NCBI GenBank assembly: GCA_944474755.1
Contig: OX104117.1
Span: 72,392,926 to 72,456,925 of the forward strand
Source of the DNA: Limnoperna fortunei
Taxonomy: Eukaryota; Mollusca; Bivalvia; Mytilida; Modiolidae
DNA: 64,000 nucleotides
Reading direction: 5' to 3'
Shown here: positions 23,233 to 35,200 of the stretch, piece after piece
How positions within the stretch are numbered: the stretch's first letter is position 1
Layout of the letters: each line of letters starts with the position of its first letter
Program-made: the position numbers and the translations under genes
The notes under the pieces: model-generated
Databases searched by the model: none
What the model was told of the DNA's origin: nothing
What the model saw: only the letters and a program-made list of their open reading frames with translations

Positions 23233-23234
23233 GA
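23131..23234 (-). CDS. IKK: IKK first coding exon (residues 1-34)
   Basis: The acceptor TATATCTTTCAG precedes TC and then ATG at 23232-23230. The start is chosen because it is the first methionine after the acceptor and lies 20 residues before the glycine-rich loop GSGGFG, as in the family. The exon ends CACAAG|GTATGA in phase 0. The presence of an acceptor before the ATG means at least one more upstream, non-coding 5' exon exists. A hAT-like element ends 35 bp downstream, at 23096. Confidence 0.95.
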
Positions 23235-23962
23235 CTGAAAGATATACATAGTATACAATAACTACATACTATTGGTGTTTATCTAAACAAGATTTAAACT
23301 ACTAGTATCTCCAATTACCGGTATGACACAAATCCCCAGATCAAGAGGGACAATCAGATATTTAAAGTCCAGAAAAAATGAAAGTACAAATAGTTATTTA
23401 TAAAGATAATCATTTAATAATTAATAAAACAATTTTTTTTTTATTTTCCACCTAGGATATATACAAAACCTGGCAATAATGTGTAAAGCATTTACAGTTT
23501 GGATAAATACATGTACTTAAAGCTACATGTTTAACTAATACAAATATATACGACTTTAAATTTTCAATCAACTCTGTTTATTTTTAAGCTAACTTTTGTT
23601 GAGGTACTTTAACATGTATATAAAGTCCTATCTCAAATGTAAAATAGTCTTATTGTTTGTGAGTTTAAGCTAGCTTAAAACAGGAAACATGTTTTATCCC
23701 ATCTTTTAGTTTTGCACTTCCTTATTATCACAATATAAAGCAGATAAATTTTAATTTTGTCAATTTAAGATAAAAAAATATACTAACAATTTGTTGTTCA
23801 CATCTACAAATATACTATATTTTGGACTAAAGGTCAAGACTTTAAACCCGAAATAGTCTCTGGAGAAGATTGATTGGATGTTTGCTTTACGTCCAGCGAG
23901 CAGTATTTCAGCTATATTAAGGACGGAGAAGATGCAAATTAGATCAATAGTATGCAGATGAA
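23235..23962 (-). other. IKK 5' intron or upstream sequence
   Basis: AT-rich, no coding signal. It must be transcribed if the acceptor before the start exon is used. Confidence 0.5.
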
Positions 23963-24213
23963 GGTTGGTTGTTGGTTGTTTTGGCATTTACGCCACTTTC
24001 AGCAATTTTTCAGCTATATCATGGCGTCCAGTGTTTATTGGGGGAGGAAGCCAAAGTACCCAGAGAAATCCTGTGACATGCAGTAGGAAAACTGGCAATC
24101 CTTGTCAATTAAGATTGGATCCGTAGTTAGACTCGAACCCACAACCTCAGTGTTGACAGACCACATGAGCAATAGTAGACGAAACTACCTTAACCACTTG
24201 CCCACCGAGGCCC
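23963..24213 (-). mobile_element. tRNA-derived SINE
   Basis: On the minus strand the head reads GGGCAAGTGGTTAAGG, resembling a polymerase III A box. About 65 bp later comes GTGGGTTCGAGTCT, a good B box (GGTTCGANNC). It is followed by the body TTGACAAGGATTGCCAG, CCCAATAAACACTGGACG and the tail TGAAAGTGGCGTAAAT. The same body occurs at 26215, 41015 and 47995, and a head sits at the right window edge, so this is a family active in the genome. Confidence 0.85.
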
Positions 24214-24654
24214 TTGCAAATGATATAATTATAATCCAAACAATATGGTATTCCTGTAATTAGTCTGTATTTAACAATGGCATGATTATGAATAAAGTGT
24301 TAAAACAAATTAATTGCTCATATGTAGAAAAGTCAACTGCATGGCAGAGAGAGAGAGAGGAAAAACTAGCACAAAATACACTGGGGCCACAATGGATTCT
24401 GCAAAGTCTGTGAACAAACACAGCAACTTTAAGAGGCTATTAATTATTTTAATTATAATTGTATGTGAATGTTTTGTGATCAAAATGACTGCACAAATGT
24501 CTATTCATGGACTTCGCGTTATTGCCTCAAGAAACACTACACTTGTAAAAGGCATATGTTATAACTGCAAAAATTTGTAATTTAAGGATTGGTTGAAGGA
24601 AGGCAGCAACATTTTTTTAAACTTTGTTATTATGACGTCCCAATTTTATGTTTG

Positions 24655-25010
24655 TTTTGCATAACTGTTCATTCAACAGATTCTTCTAGTGTTGTGTGAG
24701 TTCAACACCATGCACAAAGTGAGAAAAGTGATAATTCACGAGTCAATTATCGGTCTCTTTGAATACCTGATGAGATTAGTTTAATTGACAAGTAGGTGTG
24801 CCAAAAGCAACACACCTTTAACCAAAATATTAACATGTGACCGTGAGGCGGGAATCACTCAGTGAATTGGATGAGCATACATGTGTATGACAAAGTAAAA
24901 CGTGTATCATGCTGATGATGTTTAAAATTTTGAGGTTGCAATTAACATGCATAATGTTCAATATCTTATTTAAATATTTATATTTAAAAATATTGAAAAA
25001 TAATTCTTAT
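24655..25010 (-). repeat. Dispersed repeat, inverted copy of 12700-13016
   Basis: Shared blocks in inverse order include GTTCATTCAACAGATTCT, AATTATCGGTCTCTTTGAA, CCTGATGAGA, AGGTGTGCCAAAA and AAAATTTTGAGGTTGCAA. No coding signal. Probably a non-autonomous element present in many places. Confidence 0.75.
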
Positions 25011-25158
25011 GTTGCTGCAAATCACTAAATTTATGCTTAGGTGGGCGGAATTACATGTACTGGACAGCATCATACAGTAGCTCAACAATACGTGTCACTT
25101 AAACTTCCTCGTTAAATATCTACTCTTGTTTGTTCTTGTAAACAAATCAGTGTCTTAC

Positions 25159-25215
25159 CTTTCACTCCACTCAATTGGTGCCAAGTATCAGAAAACTTGT
25201 ACTTTGTGTAATGAA
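25159..25215 (-). other. IKK: Candidate non-coding 5' exon of IKK (donor end)
   Basis: The minus strand reads GAGTGGAGTGAAAG|GTAAGACACTG, a strong donor about 1.9 kb upstream of the first coding exon, which needs an upstream partner because it starts with an acceptor. The 5' boundary is arbitrary. There is no promoter motif or transcript evidence, so this is only a guess from the donor. Confidence 0.22.
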
Positions 25216-26214
25216 GGTAGGATAAAAACATGTTTTTAATTCAGGACAGAATTTAAACATTAATTACTTTAATATACATTACTAAGTACATTCCCCTTTT
25301 ACTTTACTTTTAGTAATGTTGTACATTACAGTACCATTTAATTTTAGTAAGGTTGGAAAAATAGCACTGTGTACACTTGTTGGAACAAAAATTTCTGAAA
25401 ATTTAACAGTACTAGCTTATTTTCATAAGATCCTGAGAAATCCCGTGTAACAGTAAAAATGTAAACACAGAGTGACTGCCTGTGTTAGTTTGTGTGTAAT
25501 ATTTTTAGTGATCGTTTAAAGATCTTGTTTTATTTAGTAACTATTTGTACCTTTTTGCTTTCAGGGTACATATTTAATATACATGAACCTGTGACTTTTA
25601 CGAGAGTATGAAGAAAATATCTTATTTGTTTTTATCTAGATAACTTTCTTCTTAGAATTTTTACTTCCTGCCAAATGGCGATTATAATTAAGATCCTTGC
25701 CGAACAAGAACGAAATTCCGGATGTAGTTTCGCTATGTATTTTGTTTCAATCAAATCATCATGCATTTTTGCACACGATCTTGTGCCTGCCTCTACCAGA
25801 ACATCAAGGCGATAAAGGATATTCATTTTTTTCTAAGAACGTTCTAATCGAGAATGAGACGTGGTGGGGAAAAGGGGGGAAGTGTCTTTTAATGAAATTT
25901 AATGAAGTTACAAAAAGTAAAAGGGCGAGATGTCCAATTAGTAACAATCATATATAGGGGGATTAAATCCACTTTTTTTTCCATTGTTCGAAATATTCAG
26001 ATATAAGTAGAATAAAATCAAGTCTAGTAATATTTATTTGAAGTCGGCACATGGAACAATAAACTCACGCTAGAGCTGAAAAAGCGATATAAAGACCGAC
26101 ATAAAATTTGAGAAAATAATGCTAAAAATAAGTTTAAAAATGAAATCCATAAATATAATGTAGTCTTGTAGTGATTTTGCAGTTCCATTTTCTTCTACAC
26201 TATTGATCACGTGA
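25216..26214. other. Stretch with no recognisable gene
   Basis: Contains overlapping short ORFs on both strands (25632-25826 minus, 25697-25957 plus) without family similarity. The IKK promoter could lie here but no defining element is visible. Confidence 0.5.
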
Positions 26215-26405
26215 TCTGTCAACGCTTAGACTGCGAGCTCAAGTCCCACTGCGGCAGGGTGCACTCGAATCCAATCTCAATTGACAAGGATTGCCAGTTT
26301 TTCTCAAGGTACGTTCTCCGGCTCCCCACAATAAAAACTGGACGCTGATATAGCTAAAAAAAATTGCTGAAAAGTTACGTTATGCAACATTCAAACAAAC
26401 AAAAA
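26215..26405 (+). mobile_element. SINE copy (degraded head)
   Basis: Carries a weak B-box-like GAGCTCAAGTCCC, then CAATTGACAAGGATTGCCAG, ACAATAAAAACTGGACG and TATAGCTAAAAAAAATTGCTGAAA, ending in an A-rich tail. Same family as 23963-24213, opposite orientation. Confidence 0.75.
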
Positions 26406-26858
26406 AAACCCTAAAATTTCAACGCGTTAGAACGCGTAAAATTTTTTGTTCTTTTGTTTTGTTCACAAAAATGGGCAGGAAGATAAAGTTTATGTTGCCT
26501 TGTTTTTAATTAATTGGTGATTCTTTAAGAAACTGGTTGACCAAAGGCAACAATAGAGCAGATCTCATTTACATTAAATATAACGGCTCAGGGATTTCTC
26601 GGTCTTGATTCTAGCTGGATACATGGCATTTAAAAAAAATGTTCTACTATTAAATCATCGAACAAAATTTCTTGTGTCTCTTCTTGACACCAACTGCATC
26701 AGACAGTGAACACTAATAATAATTACTAAACACGTAGGGCATATGTACGAGTACATCATTTAATCCAGAAATGAAGGGGAAAAAAAACAAAATCACTGAG
26801 GAATTATAACAGTTTTGCTATATAAGTTTTATTTATTTTTCCAAAAATAATAAAATGA

Positions 26859-27292
26859 AATTTGTCTCGTGTTGAAGATGAAAAACATTTTATGATAGAT
26901 TGTATTTTTTATGAAAATTATAGAAAACCTTTTTTTGGAAGCATATCTCATTATAACCAGAATTTTAAAAATATGAGTAATGAAGATAATTCATATGGCT
27001 CCTTATTAATGAGGATGAAAGAATTTTAAAAGAATTGGGTCTTTTTATAAAAATGTGCCTACAATATAGAGGTAAAAATTAGACATCACAAATTATTATT
27101 ATTATTGTTAACATGATATATTTGTAACAAAACATATTTTAACGTGCTCTGACCTGTCCTGTGTTTCAATTATATATATTGTATAATTATCAGTTCTGTT
27201 GTATAATTACCACAATCATTGTATCTGATTTTTTGCCCCTTGAGGGCCCTTGATTGGAAATAAAGCCATTCTATTCTATTCTATTCTGTTGT
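26859..27292 (+). pseudogene. LINE 3' end: reverse-transcriptase C-terminus plus tail
   Basis: A plus-strand frame from 26859 to about 27029 reads VEDEKHFMIDCIFYENYRKPFF, resembling the zinc-knuckle-like C-terminal VEDExHFLxxCxxY motif of molluscan CR1/Jockey-type LINEs, although here the first cysteine is lost. Non-coding sequence follows, ending in GGAAATAAAGCC and four ATTCT-type repeats (27265-27288), the usual simple-repeat tail of such elements. It is 5'-truncated, so it is a dead copy. Confidence 0.65.
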
Positions 27293-27773
27293 AGATAAAA
27301 CCAACCAAGGACATGATTATGACAGGATAATCTACAAATAAACAGAGACGGGATTAAAAGATAATCTTTGATAAACAGTGCCATTGTCTTTTTATTACAT
27401 TTGTATTGATCAAATACACAACTACGCACTAATTAATAAGTCCTCCTTTATTTTGTGTCCTACTCGTCTACAATTTTTTTTATATATAATTGAAATGTTT
27501 TCATGTTAAGCATTTTATGTGTAGAACACAATTGGACGACCTTCTCCTTTATAAGATGTTAATATACATTTACATTACATAAACACGAATTTATCCATCG
27601 AAGGTTGGGGGTTTTCCGCGTTTAAACCAGCTATACCTCCCAGGTAAAAAGAACTCCAGGGAATTACTTAAAATGACGTTAAGACCTATTCAAAAGAGTG
27701 TTTTACACTAATATTGATTTTATATTTCAGACCAATTGATATTAAACAGTTGTATAAGTCGTGATGTATTATT

Positions 27774-28000
27774 TTAAATGGTATAAAATAGTTCCAGTTT
27801 TCTTCTACTCCCTGTTTTACCAACTTGAAGGGATTCCCACAAGGTATGTAGGATATATTTTTTAAATGTTGGTAATGTTATTAATGCTATACCTACAATG
27901 CTAGCAGCTTCCAGTTGGATATATTCTAGTTTGGTAGCATTGCAAACACCCCAATCATCGATAATCTCAGTGGCGCATAAAAGGAAAGCTTGCATGGTCT
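27774..28000 (-). pseudogene. LINE reverse-transcriptase C-terminal fragment
   Basis: A 73-codon open frame on the minus strand reads ATKLEYIQLEAASIVGIAL, then WESLQVGKTGSRRKLELFY. This resembles the QLEAARIVTG...WESLxxRRxxxKLxLFY block that follows the reverse transcriptase domain of non-LTR elements. A stop follows directly and no upstream domain is found, so it is a relic. Confidence 0.65.
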
Positions 28001-28596
28001 CATAAATACTAGATGTAATTTTTTTTCGATTATTCTGAACAAACTATTTTGAACTTAAGTAATGTGTTAGCATGACGTTTACATACAGTAATATCGTTAA
28101 CATGTTTGTTAAATGCCTGTCATCACTACATGTAACAAGTAAATATTTATAAAATATGGTTTTGGGGATATTCGCTACATTCATAACTAAGAACAAATAA
28201 CGATGCCATATCATGTAAAAGTTCTTTGTTCTTTATTTCGTATACGACTTGGAAAAAGATCTCTAAGGATGAAGTAATTCAATTCTTTGTTCTTCAGTTT
28301 AGTTTACAATACAGTTATAAATTTAAATAACTTGGTGAACAGTCGGGAAAGTCGGGAATTGATTTTAATGAAGATGGTTAGAAACACGATAAAATTATCC
28401 TTTCCATGAACTTTTTTACGCAGCTTTTTAATGATATTGATATTTAGTTAGATGGAAACGACAGGTCACCCTTTTGAAGATTGCTATTATATTTAACAAT
28501 TGCCATTAGACTGATTTTTACACTGTTGTAAGTACTTGAGAATTGTTATTTTTCATGGCATTTGTAACGCTTTATGACTGATGATGCTAGATCCTA
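28001..28596. other. Stretch with no recognisable gene
   Basis: AT-rich sequence between LINE debris and the palindromic transposon. Nothing supported. Confidence 0.5.
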
Positions 28597-28598
28597 TA

Positions 28599-30303
28599 TG
28601 GCACGCCGTTCTCGTCAAAAATATGGTTCAAAATATCATCACAAATTACACACTCAAAATTTTAAATTACACACTCAAAATTAAAAATATGCACTCAAAA
28701 TTTTAAAATTCGCACTCAACATTAAAATATGAACTCAAAATTTTACGAAAACACACTCAATTACGAAATACGAAATTACACACTCAAAATTTTAATTCAT
28801 GCACTCAAAACTGAAAATTACGCACTCAAATTTGTGCGCATTGTTTTCGCGCAAAACTCATAAATATTCATAAAGATATAAATAAATAAAATTTCATCTG
28901 GGTGGTTTCTGAGTTTAAAGCGAACTGGAAATGCTGAAATCCAAATGTCAATCCACGACACAGAAGATTTGCTCGATTTTTTTCAATCCTTGTTGCACGT
29001 GTATGAAAATACAATGCAACTTTTATACCCCTTAACACGAGACAACAACGCTTTAATTTAGAACATACTGTTCGAAAGCTTTCAAGCTGCATGGAAGTGT
29101 TGTATGTAATGGCTACAAGAGTTCCTGTTGAAATTCAATTATATCAGAAACTAGAACGAATTTATACTCTTTCATTCAATCTAGCTGTAAATCACCTATT
29201 TTGATAAACCCGTTGAAAAAAATATTTGTTTTACCATAAAACATAATTCAATAATGGAATAAATCACACTCTATAGTTAATATGAGTCTGAGATACAAGG
29301 CCGAGGGTATGAGGTAAAAAAAATAAAAAATTGTTTCGTCTGTTTCGTTCGTTGCTTTACATGGACCCGTTTCAAGCTTCAGTCACACTACACCGTATAG
29401 CCTTAACGGACGTCCAACGCATAACAAAATTTTCAATTCGTCCATGTCCGTTCGCATGCGTTTCTTTTCCGTTTATCATGCGTCTTTTGCGCTTCTTTTC
29501 AGGCGATGTCCGGCGGTGTTCGTTCCGTTCGGTGGAAAGTTTTGAACATGTTCAAAATTTGGAACGTACAGCACCGGATAAAGTTGTCCGTCAGATGTAC
29601 GGTAACCATGCGCTGGTATGCGTTTGTTCGTTACTCGTACGTTCCTTATTCTGTACTTGTCCGGTTCGAGTCCGTTCTTTCCCGGTGGACCTAATTTACG
29701 GCCGGACTACTAACGGACATGCAGCAGATGTAACGTAAGTGTACGCTGCGTGTACGTTTTGTGCGGTACAAATCCGTTACTAGTACGTTGAAGTCCGTTA
29801 ACTGTACTGATCGTTCGGTCATTGTGCGTTTTGCACGTTTTATGCGCCCCGTACAGCGATCATGAGAGCAGCAGCGGAAAATGCTTTTCATCACCGGATA
29901 ACTTTCAGCCGCATTTTTCTTTGCGTTTGGCGTCCGTTAACGTTATGCGGTGTAGTGTGACAGCACCTTCAAGCTTTAAAAAAATCAGGATTGAAATATT
30001 CAAATCAATTTAATGAAAATTTATAAGTCCTGCGTAAAAAAGGTGCGCACAATTTTGAGTGTATATGTTTTCTGTTTGAGTGCGTAATTTTCAGTTTTGA
30101 GTGCATGAACTAAAATTTTGAGTGTGTAATTTCTATTTATCTTTTGAGTGTGTTTTCGTAAAAGTTTGAGTGCATATTTTAATTTTGAGTACGAAATTTA
30201 AAATTTTGAGTGTATTTTTTAAATTTTGAGTGTGTAATTTAAAAATTTTGAGTGTGTAATTTGTGATATTTTGAATCATACTTTTGACGAGAACGGCGTG
30301 CCA
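28599..30303. mobile_element. Palindromic MITE with long subterminal ACTCAAAATT repeats
   Basis: The left end TGGCACGCCGTTCTCGTC and its exact inverse at 30286-30303 are flanked by TA on both sides. For about 270 bp inward both arms carry many copies of CACACTCAAAATTTT (left) and AAAATTTTGAGTGTGTAA (right). The original element is about 1.1 kb; a second element (29380-29967) sits in its centre. TA flanks suggest a Tc1/mariner-type origin, but no transposase frame is present. Confidence 0.8.
29380..29967. mobile_element. Nested MITE with 9-bp target duplication
   Basis: The TTCAAGCTT direct repeat (29371-29379 and 29968-29976) flanks a 588-bp element whose ends, CAGTCACACTACACCG...TTAACGGACG and its imperfect inverse, form terminal repeats. 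The interior is rich in CGTCCGTT/AACGGACG motifs and is markedly less AT-rich than its surroundings. A 135-codon plus-strand frame (29331-29738) has no family match. A 9-bp duplication points to a Mutator-like mobilising enzyme. Confidence 0.75.
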
Positions 30304-30611
30304 TAGGATCCCGATGCTTTAGTCGAATCAAGAGTCTGTAAATTGTCAATAACCTCATTATCCTTGATAGGTGTAGATTTCAGATTACCTTGTCACTGAC
30401 AAGTTTAATCAATTGGGTCAAATTTCTTTCATTCTCATAGAAAGTCACCAATTGTGTCATCATTAATAATTTTAGCATTTGCTCAAGTAGGCGGTACATT
30501 AAAAGTCATTTTTATGAATTTAGGATCATTTTCATAATTTACCATTTGCAGCGTTTTTCAAGATCCTAGATTTTAGCATTTTTTCCATTGCATAGTTTTT
30601 AATTTCCCTGT

Positions 30612-30920
30612 TGTGGGGTCAGTTCTCCTCTACGGACGTGAAGTTAGCAGTGGGTTCAGTTCTCCTCTACGGACGTGAAGTTAGCAGTGGGTTCAATTCT
30701 CCTCTACCGACGTGAAGTTAGCAGTGGGTTCAATTCTCCTCTACGGACGTGAAGTTAGCAGTGGGTTCAATTCTTCTCTACGGGCGTGAAGTTAGCAGTG
30801 GGTTCAATTCTCCTCTATAGACGTAAAGTTAGCAGAGGGTTCAGTTCTCCTCTACGGACGTGAAGTTAGCTGTGGGTTCAGTTCTCCTCTACGAACGTGG
30901 CATTAGCAGTGGGTTCAGTT
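30612..30920. repeat. 37-bp tandem repeat, about 8 copies
   Basis: Unit close to GTTAGCAGTGGGTTCAATTCTCCTCTACGGACGTGAA, with single-base variants. No coding role seen. Confidence 0.93.
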
Positions 30921-32036
30921 TAATATCAAAGCACTGAACTCACTTAATAACTGTGGGTTTATTATTCAAACAAACAAACACACAGTTTAATTAAAAAGAC
31001 AGAAATTACAGCATTATATTGTAAACTTCGTGAAGTATAATTTTTTTTCCTTTTCTCTTTAATATTTTATTTATTTTTATTTTTGTTTGGCAGGGTGGCT
31101 GGTGGAGCTGGTAGTTCTATAACATAAAAATTCCCATTTCACGTTTGTTTATCATTTTCATCAGTCTTTTTCTTTTTTTTTTTAATTATTATTTGAAATG
31201 TGAGGTTTTATCTGTCAGTTAAATTTTCTCGGAGCAAAATTTTTTCAGAAGTTCTGTATATTTTTAACATGTGAAATATGATGAAACTAACACAAACACA
31301 AAGACTATACATGTTTTCAATAAATAAAACTATTTTCACTTAAGTAATCCATGTTTGAAATATCGAGGCGAAATTTTGCTGGGTTTACATTTTGAATTTA
31401 ACGGTAAATCAAAATTACGGAATCAAGTGACTTTTAATGGCGGAAGGAATACAATTTGTCGTAATTGTAACAAATGAAAAATTCGTTCGTGTCGGTCATT
31501 GAATTTAAAGGGAGTGAATGGTTATTTTAAATGAAGCTTCAAACAGGACTTTAAATATCCTTGACATACTAATGTAAGATAATTTTTAGAAAATTTAGAC
31601 ATTTTTCTTTAGCAAAGTTAGCATGGGTGTACAAACTTTTTTTCATATTAAACTTTACTTAAACATTCCGCACGATTTTCTTGCGGAATTTGCGCACGGG
31701 AAAATGCGTTTGAAGATGAAACCTCGCATTTCACTAAAAACATAACATATATCAATATCCGATAAAAATGTTGAAAATAAACATGAAATGAGAGGTTTTG
31801 TTAATGGAACTAGTGGAGATCCATCTCGAACTCATTATGGTGTGTCATGTGGTTTTAAGACTCGACATCTTTCTATCAGTATCCCATCAGTGGATGCCAT
31901 AATGTCAAAAATGAAGTTCTGTTTTTTCCTACATAAAATGTTCATTATCAAACAGAGATTTTCGGTATACAATATTGCTTTTAATGAAAACGAATACTGC
32001 ATTAAGTGCAGACTACGGCAATTGGTTTGTACGTAA
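30921..32036. other. Stretch with no recognisable gene
   Basis: AT-rich; an 82-codon plus ORF (31788-32036) has no recognised domain. Confidence 0.5.
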
Positions 32037-32202
32037 CGGAGACTAAAAGGAATTAGAGTAACAAGACTAAAAGGAATTAGAGTAACGAGACTAAAAGGAA
32101 TTAGAGTAACAAGACTAAAAGGAATTAGAGTAACAAGACTAAAAGGAATTAGAGTAACAAGACTAAAAGGAATTAGAGTAACAAGACTAAAGGGAATTAG
32201 AG
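32037..32202. repeat. 24-bp tandem repeat, about 7 copies
   Basis: Unit AGACTAAAAGGAATTAGAGTAACA. Read on the minus strand each unit contains CTCTAATTCCTTTTAG, which has the look of branch point, pyrimidine tract and 3' splice site. It merges at its right end into the 49-bp array. The minus-strand frame repeats LIPFSLVT because 24 is a multiple of three; this is not taken as a gene. Confidence 0.92.
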
Positions 32203-35200
32203 GCAGCTGAAAGTGTGAGGTATGGGTCAGGTATGTAAGGGAATCCAAGAGGGACATATTAGGCAGCTGGAAGTGTTAGGTATGTAAGGGAATCCAAGAG
32301 GGACATATTAAGCAGCTGGAAGTGTTAGGTATGTAAGGGAATCCAAGAGGGATATATTAAGCAGCTGGAAGTGTTAGGTATGTAACGGAGTCCAAGAGGG
32401 ACATATTAGGCAGCTGGAAGTGTTAGGTATGTAAGGGAGTCTAAGAGGGACATATTAGGCAGCTGGAAGTGTGAGGTATGTAAGGGAATCCAAGAGGGAC
32501 ATATAAGGCAGCTGGAAGTGTTAGGTATGTAAGGGAGTCTAAGAGGGACACATTAGGCAGCTGGAAGTGTTAGGTATGTAAGGGAGTCTAAGAGGGACAT
32601 ATTATGCAGCTGGAGGTGTTAGGTATGTAAGGGAGTCTAAGAGGGACATATTAGGCAGCTGGAAGTGTGAGGTATGTAAGGGAATCCAAGAGAGACATAT
32701 TAGGCAGCTGGAAGTGTTAGGTATGTAAGGGAGTCTAAGAGGGACATATTAGGCAGCTGGAAGTGTGAGGTATGTAAGGGAGTCTAAGAGGGACATATTA
32801 GGCAGCTGGAAATGTTAGGTATGTAAGGGAGTCTAAGAGGGACATATTAGGCAGCTGGAGGTGTGAGGTATGTAAGGGAATCCAAGAGAGACATATTATG
32901 CAGCTGGAGGTGTTAGGTATGTAAGGGAGTCTAAGAGGGACATATTAGGCAGCTGGAAGTGTGAGGTATGTAAGGGAATCAAAGAGAGACATATTAGGCA
33001 GCTGGAGGTGTTAGGTATGTAAGGGAGTCTAAGAGGTACATATTACGCAGCTGGAAGTGTAAGGTATGTAAGGGAGTCTAAGAGGGACATATTAGGCAGC
33101 TGGAAGTGTTAGGTATGTAAGGGAGTCTAAGAGGGACATATTAGGCATCTGGAAGTGTGAGGTATGTAAGGGAGTCTAAGAGGGACATATTAGGCAGCTG
33201 GAGGTGTTAGGTATGTAAGGGAGTCTAAGAGGTACATATTAGGCAGCTGGAAGTGTTAGGTATGTAAGGGAGTCTAAGAGGAACATATTAGGCAGCTGGA
33301 AGTGTGAGGTATGTAAGGGAGTCTAAGAGGGACATATTAGGCAGCTGGAGGTGTGAGGTATGTAAGGGAATCCAAGAGAGACATATTAGGCTGCTGGAGG
33401 TGTTAGGTATGTAAGGGAGTCTAAGAGGGACATATTAGGCAGCTGGAAGTGTGAAGTATGTAAGGGAATCCAAGAGAGACATATTAGGCAGCTGGAGGTG
33501 TTAGGTATGTAAGGGAGTCTAAGAGGTACATATTAGGCAGCTGGAAGTGTTAGGTATGTAAGGGAGTCTAAGAGGGACATATTAGGCAGCTGGAAGTGTT
33601 AGGTATGTAAGGGAGTCTAAGAGGGACATATTAGGCAGCTGGAAGTGTGAGGTATGTAAGGGAGTCTAAGAGGTACTAGGCAGCTGGAAGTGTTAGGTAT
33701 GTAAGGGAGTCTAAGAGGGACTTATTAGGCAGCTGGAAGTGTTAGGTATGTAAGGGAGTCTAAGAGGTACATATTAGGCAGCTGGAAGTGTGAGGTATGT
33801 AAGGGAGACTAAGAGGTACATATTAGGCAGCTGGAAGTGTTAGGTATGTAAGGGAGTCTAAGAGGGACATATTAGGCAGCTGGAAGTGTGAGGTATGTAA
33901 GGGAGTCTAAGAGGGACATATTAGGCAGCTGGAAGTGTTAGGTATGTAAGGGAGTCTAAGAGGGACATATTAGGCAGCTGGAGGTGTGAGGCATGTAAGG
34001 GAATCCAAGAGAGACATATTAGGCAGCTGGAAGTGTGAGGTATGTAAGGGAGTCTAAGAGGTACATATTAGGCAGCTGGAAGTGTTAGGTATGTAAGGGA
34101 GTCTAAGAGGGACATATTAGGCAGCTGGAAGTGTTAGGTATGTAAGGGAGTCTAAGAGGTACATATTAGGCAGCTGGAAGTGTTAGGTATGTAACGGAGT
34201 CTAAGAGGGACACATTAGGCAGCTGGAAGTGTTAAGTATGTAAGGGAGTCTAAGAGGGACATATTAGGCAGGGGAACGTGTTAGGTATGTAAGGGAGTCT
34301 AAGAGGGACATATTAGGCAGCTCGAAGTGTGAGGTATGTAAGGGAATCCAAGAGAGACATATTAGGCAGCTGGAGGTGTTAGGTATGTAAGGGAGTCTAA
34401 GAGGTACATATTAGGCAGCTGGAAGTGTTAGGTATGTAAGGGAGTCTAAGAGGGACATATTAAGCAGCTGGAAGTGTGAGGTATGTAAGGGAGTCTAAGA
34501 GGGACATATTAGGCAGCTGGAAGTGTTAGGTATGTAAGGGAGTCTAAGAGGGACATATTAGGCAGCTGGAGGTGTGAGGTATGTAAGGGAATCCAAGAGA
34601 GACATATTATGCAGCTGGAGGTGTTAGGTATGTAAGGGAGTCTAAGAGGGACATATTAGGCAGCTGGAAGTGTGAGGTATGTAAGGGAATCCAAGAGAGA
34701 CATATTAGGCAGCTGGAGGTGTTAGGTATGTAAGGGAGTCTAAGAGGTACATATTAGGCAGCTGGAAGTGTTAGGTATGTAAGGGAGTCTAAGAGGGACA
34801 TATTAGGCAGCTGGAAGTGTTAGGTATGTAAGGGAGTCTAAGAGGGACATATTAGGCAGCTGGAAGTGTGAGGTATGTAAGGGAGTCTAAGAGGGACATA
34901 TTAGGCAGCTGGAGGTGTTAGGTATGTAAGGGAGTCTAAGAGGTACATATTAGGCAGCTGGAAGTGTTAGGTATGTAAGGGAGTCTAAGAGGGACATATT
35001 AGGCAGCTGGAAGTGTGAGGTATGTAAGGGAGTCTAAGAGGTACATATTAGGCAGCTGGAAGTGTTAGGTATGTAAGGGAGTCTAAGAGGGACATATTAG
35101 GCAGCTGGAAGTGTTAGGTATGTAAGGGAGTCTAAGAGGTACATATTAGGCAGCTGGAAGTGTGAGGTATGTAAGGGAGTCTAAGAGGGACATATTAGGC

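Noticed and set aside
29331..29738. A 135-codon plus-strand ORF with Arg/Cys/Phe-rich composition
   Set aside because: It crosses the left boundary of a nested MITE and has no domain; longer ORFs here follow from the less AT-rich composition.
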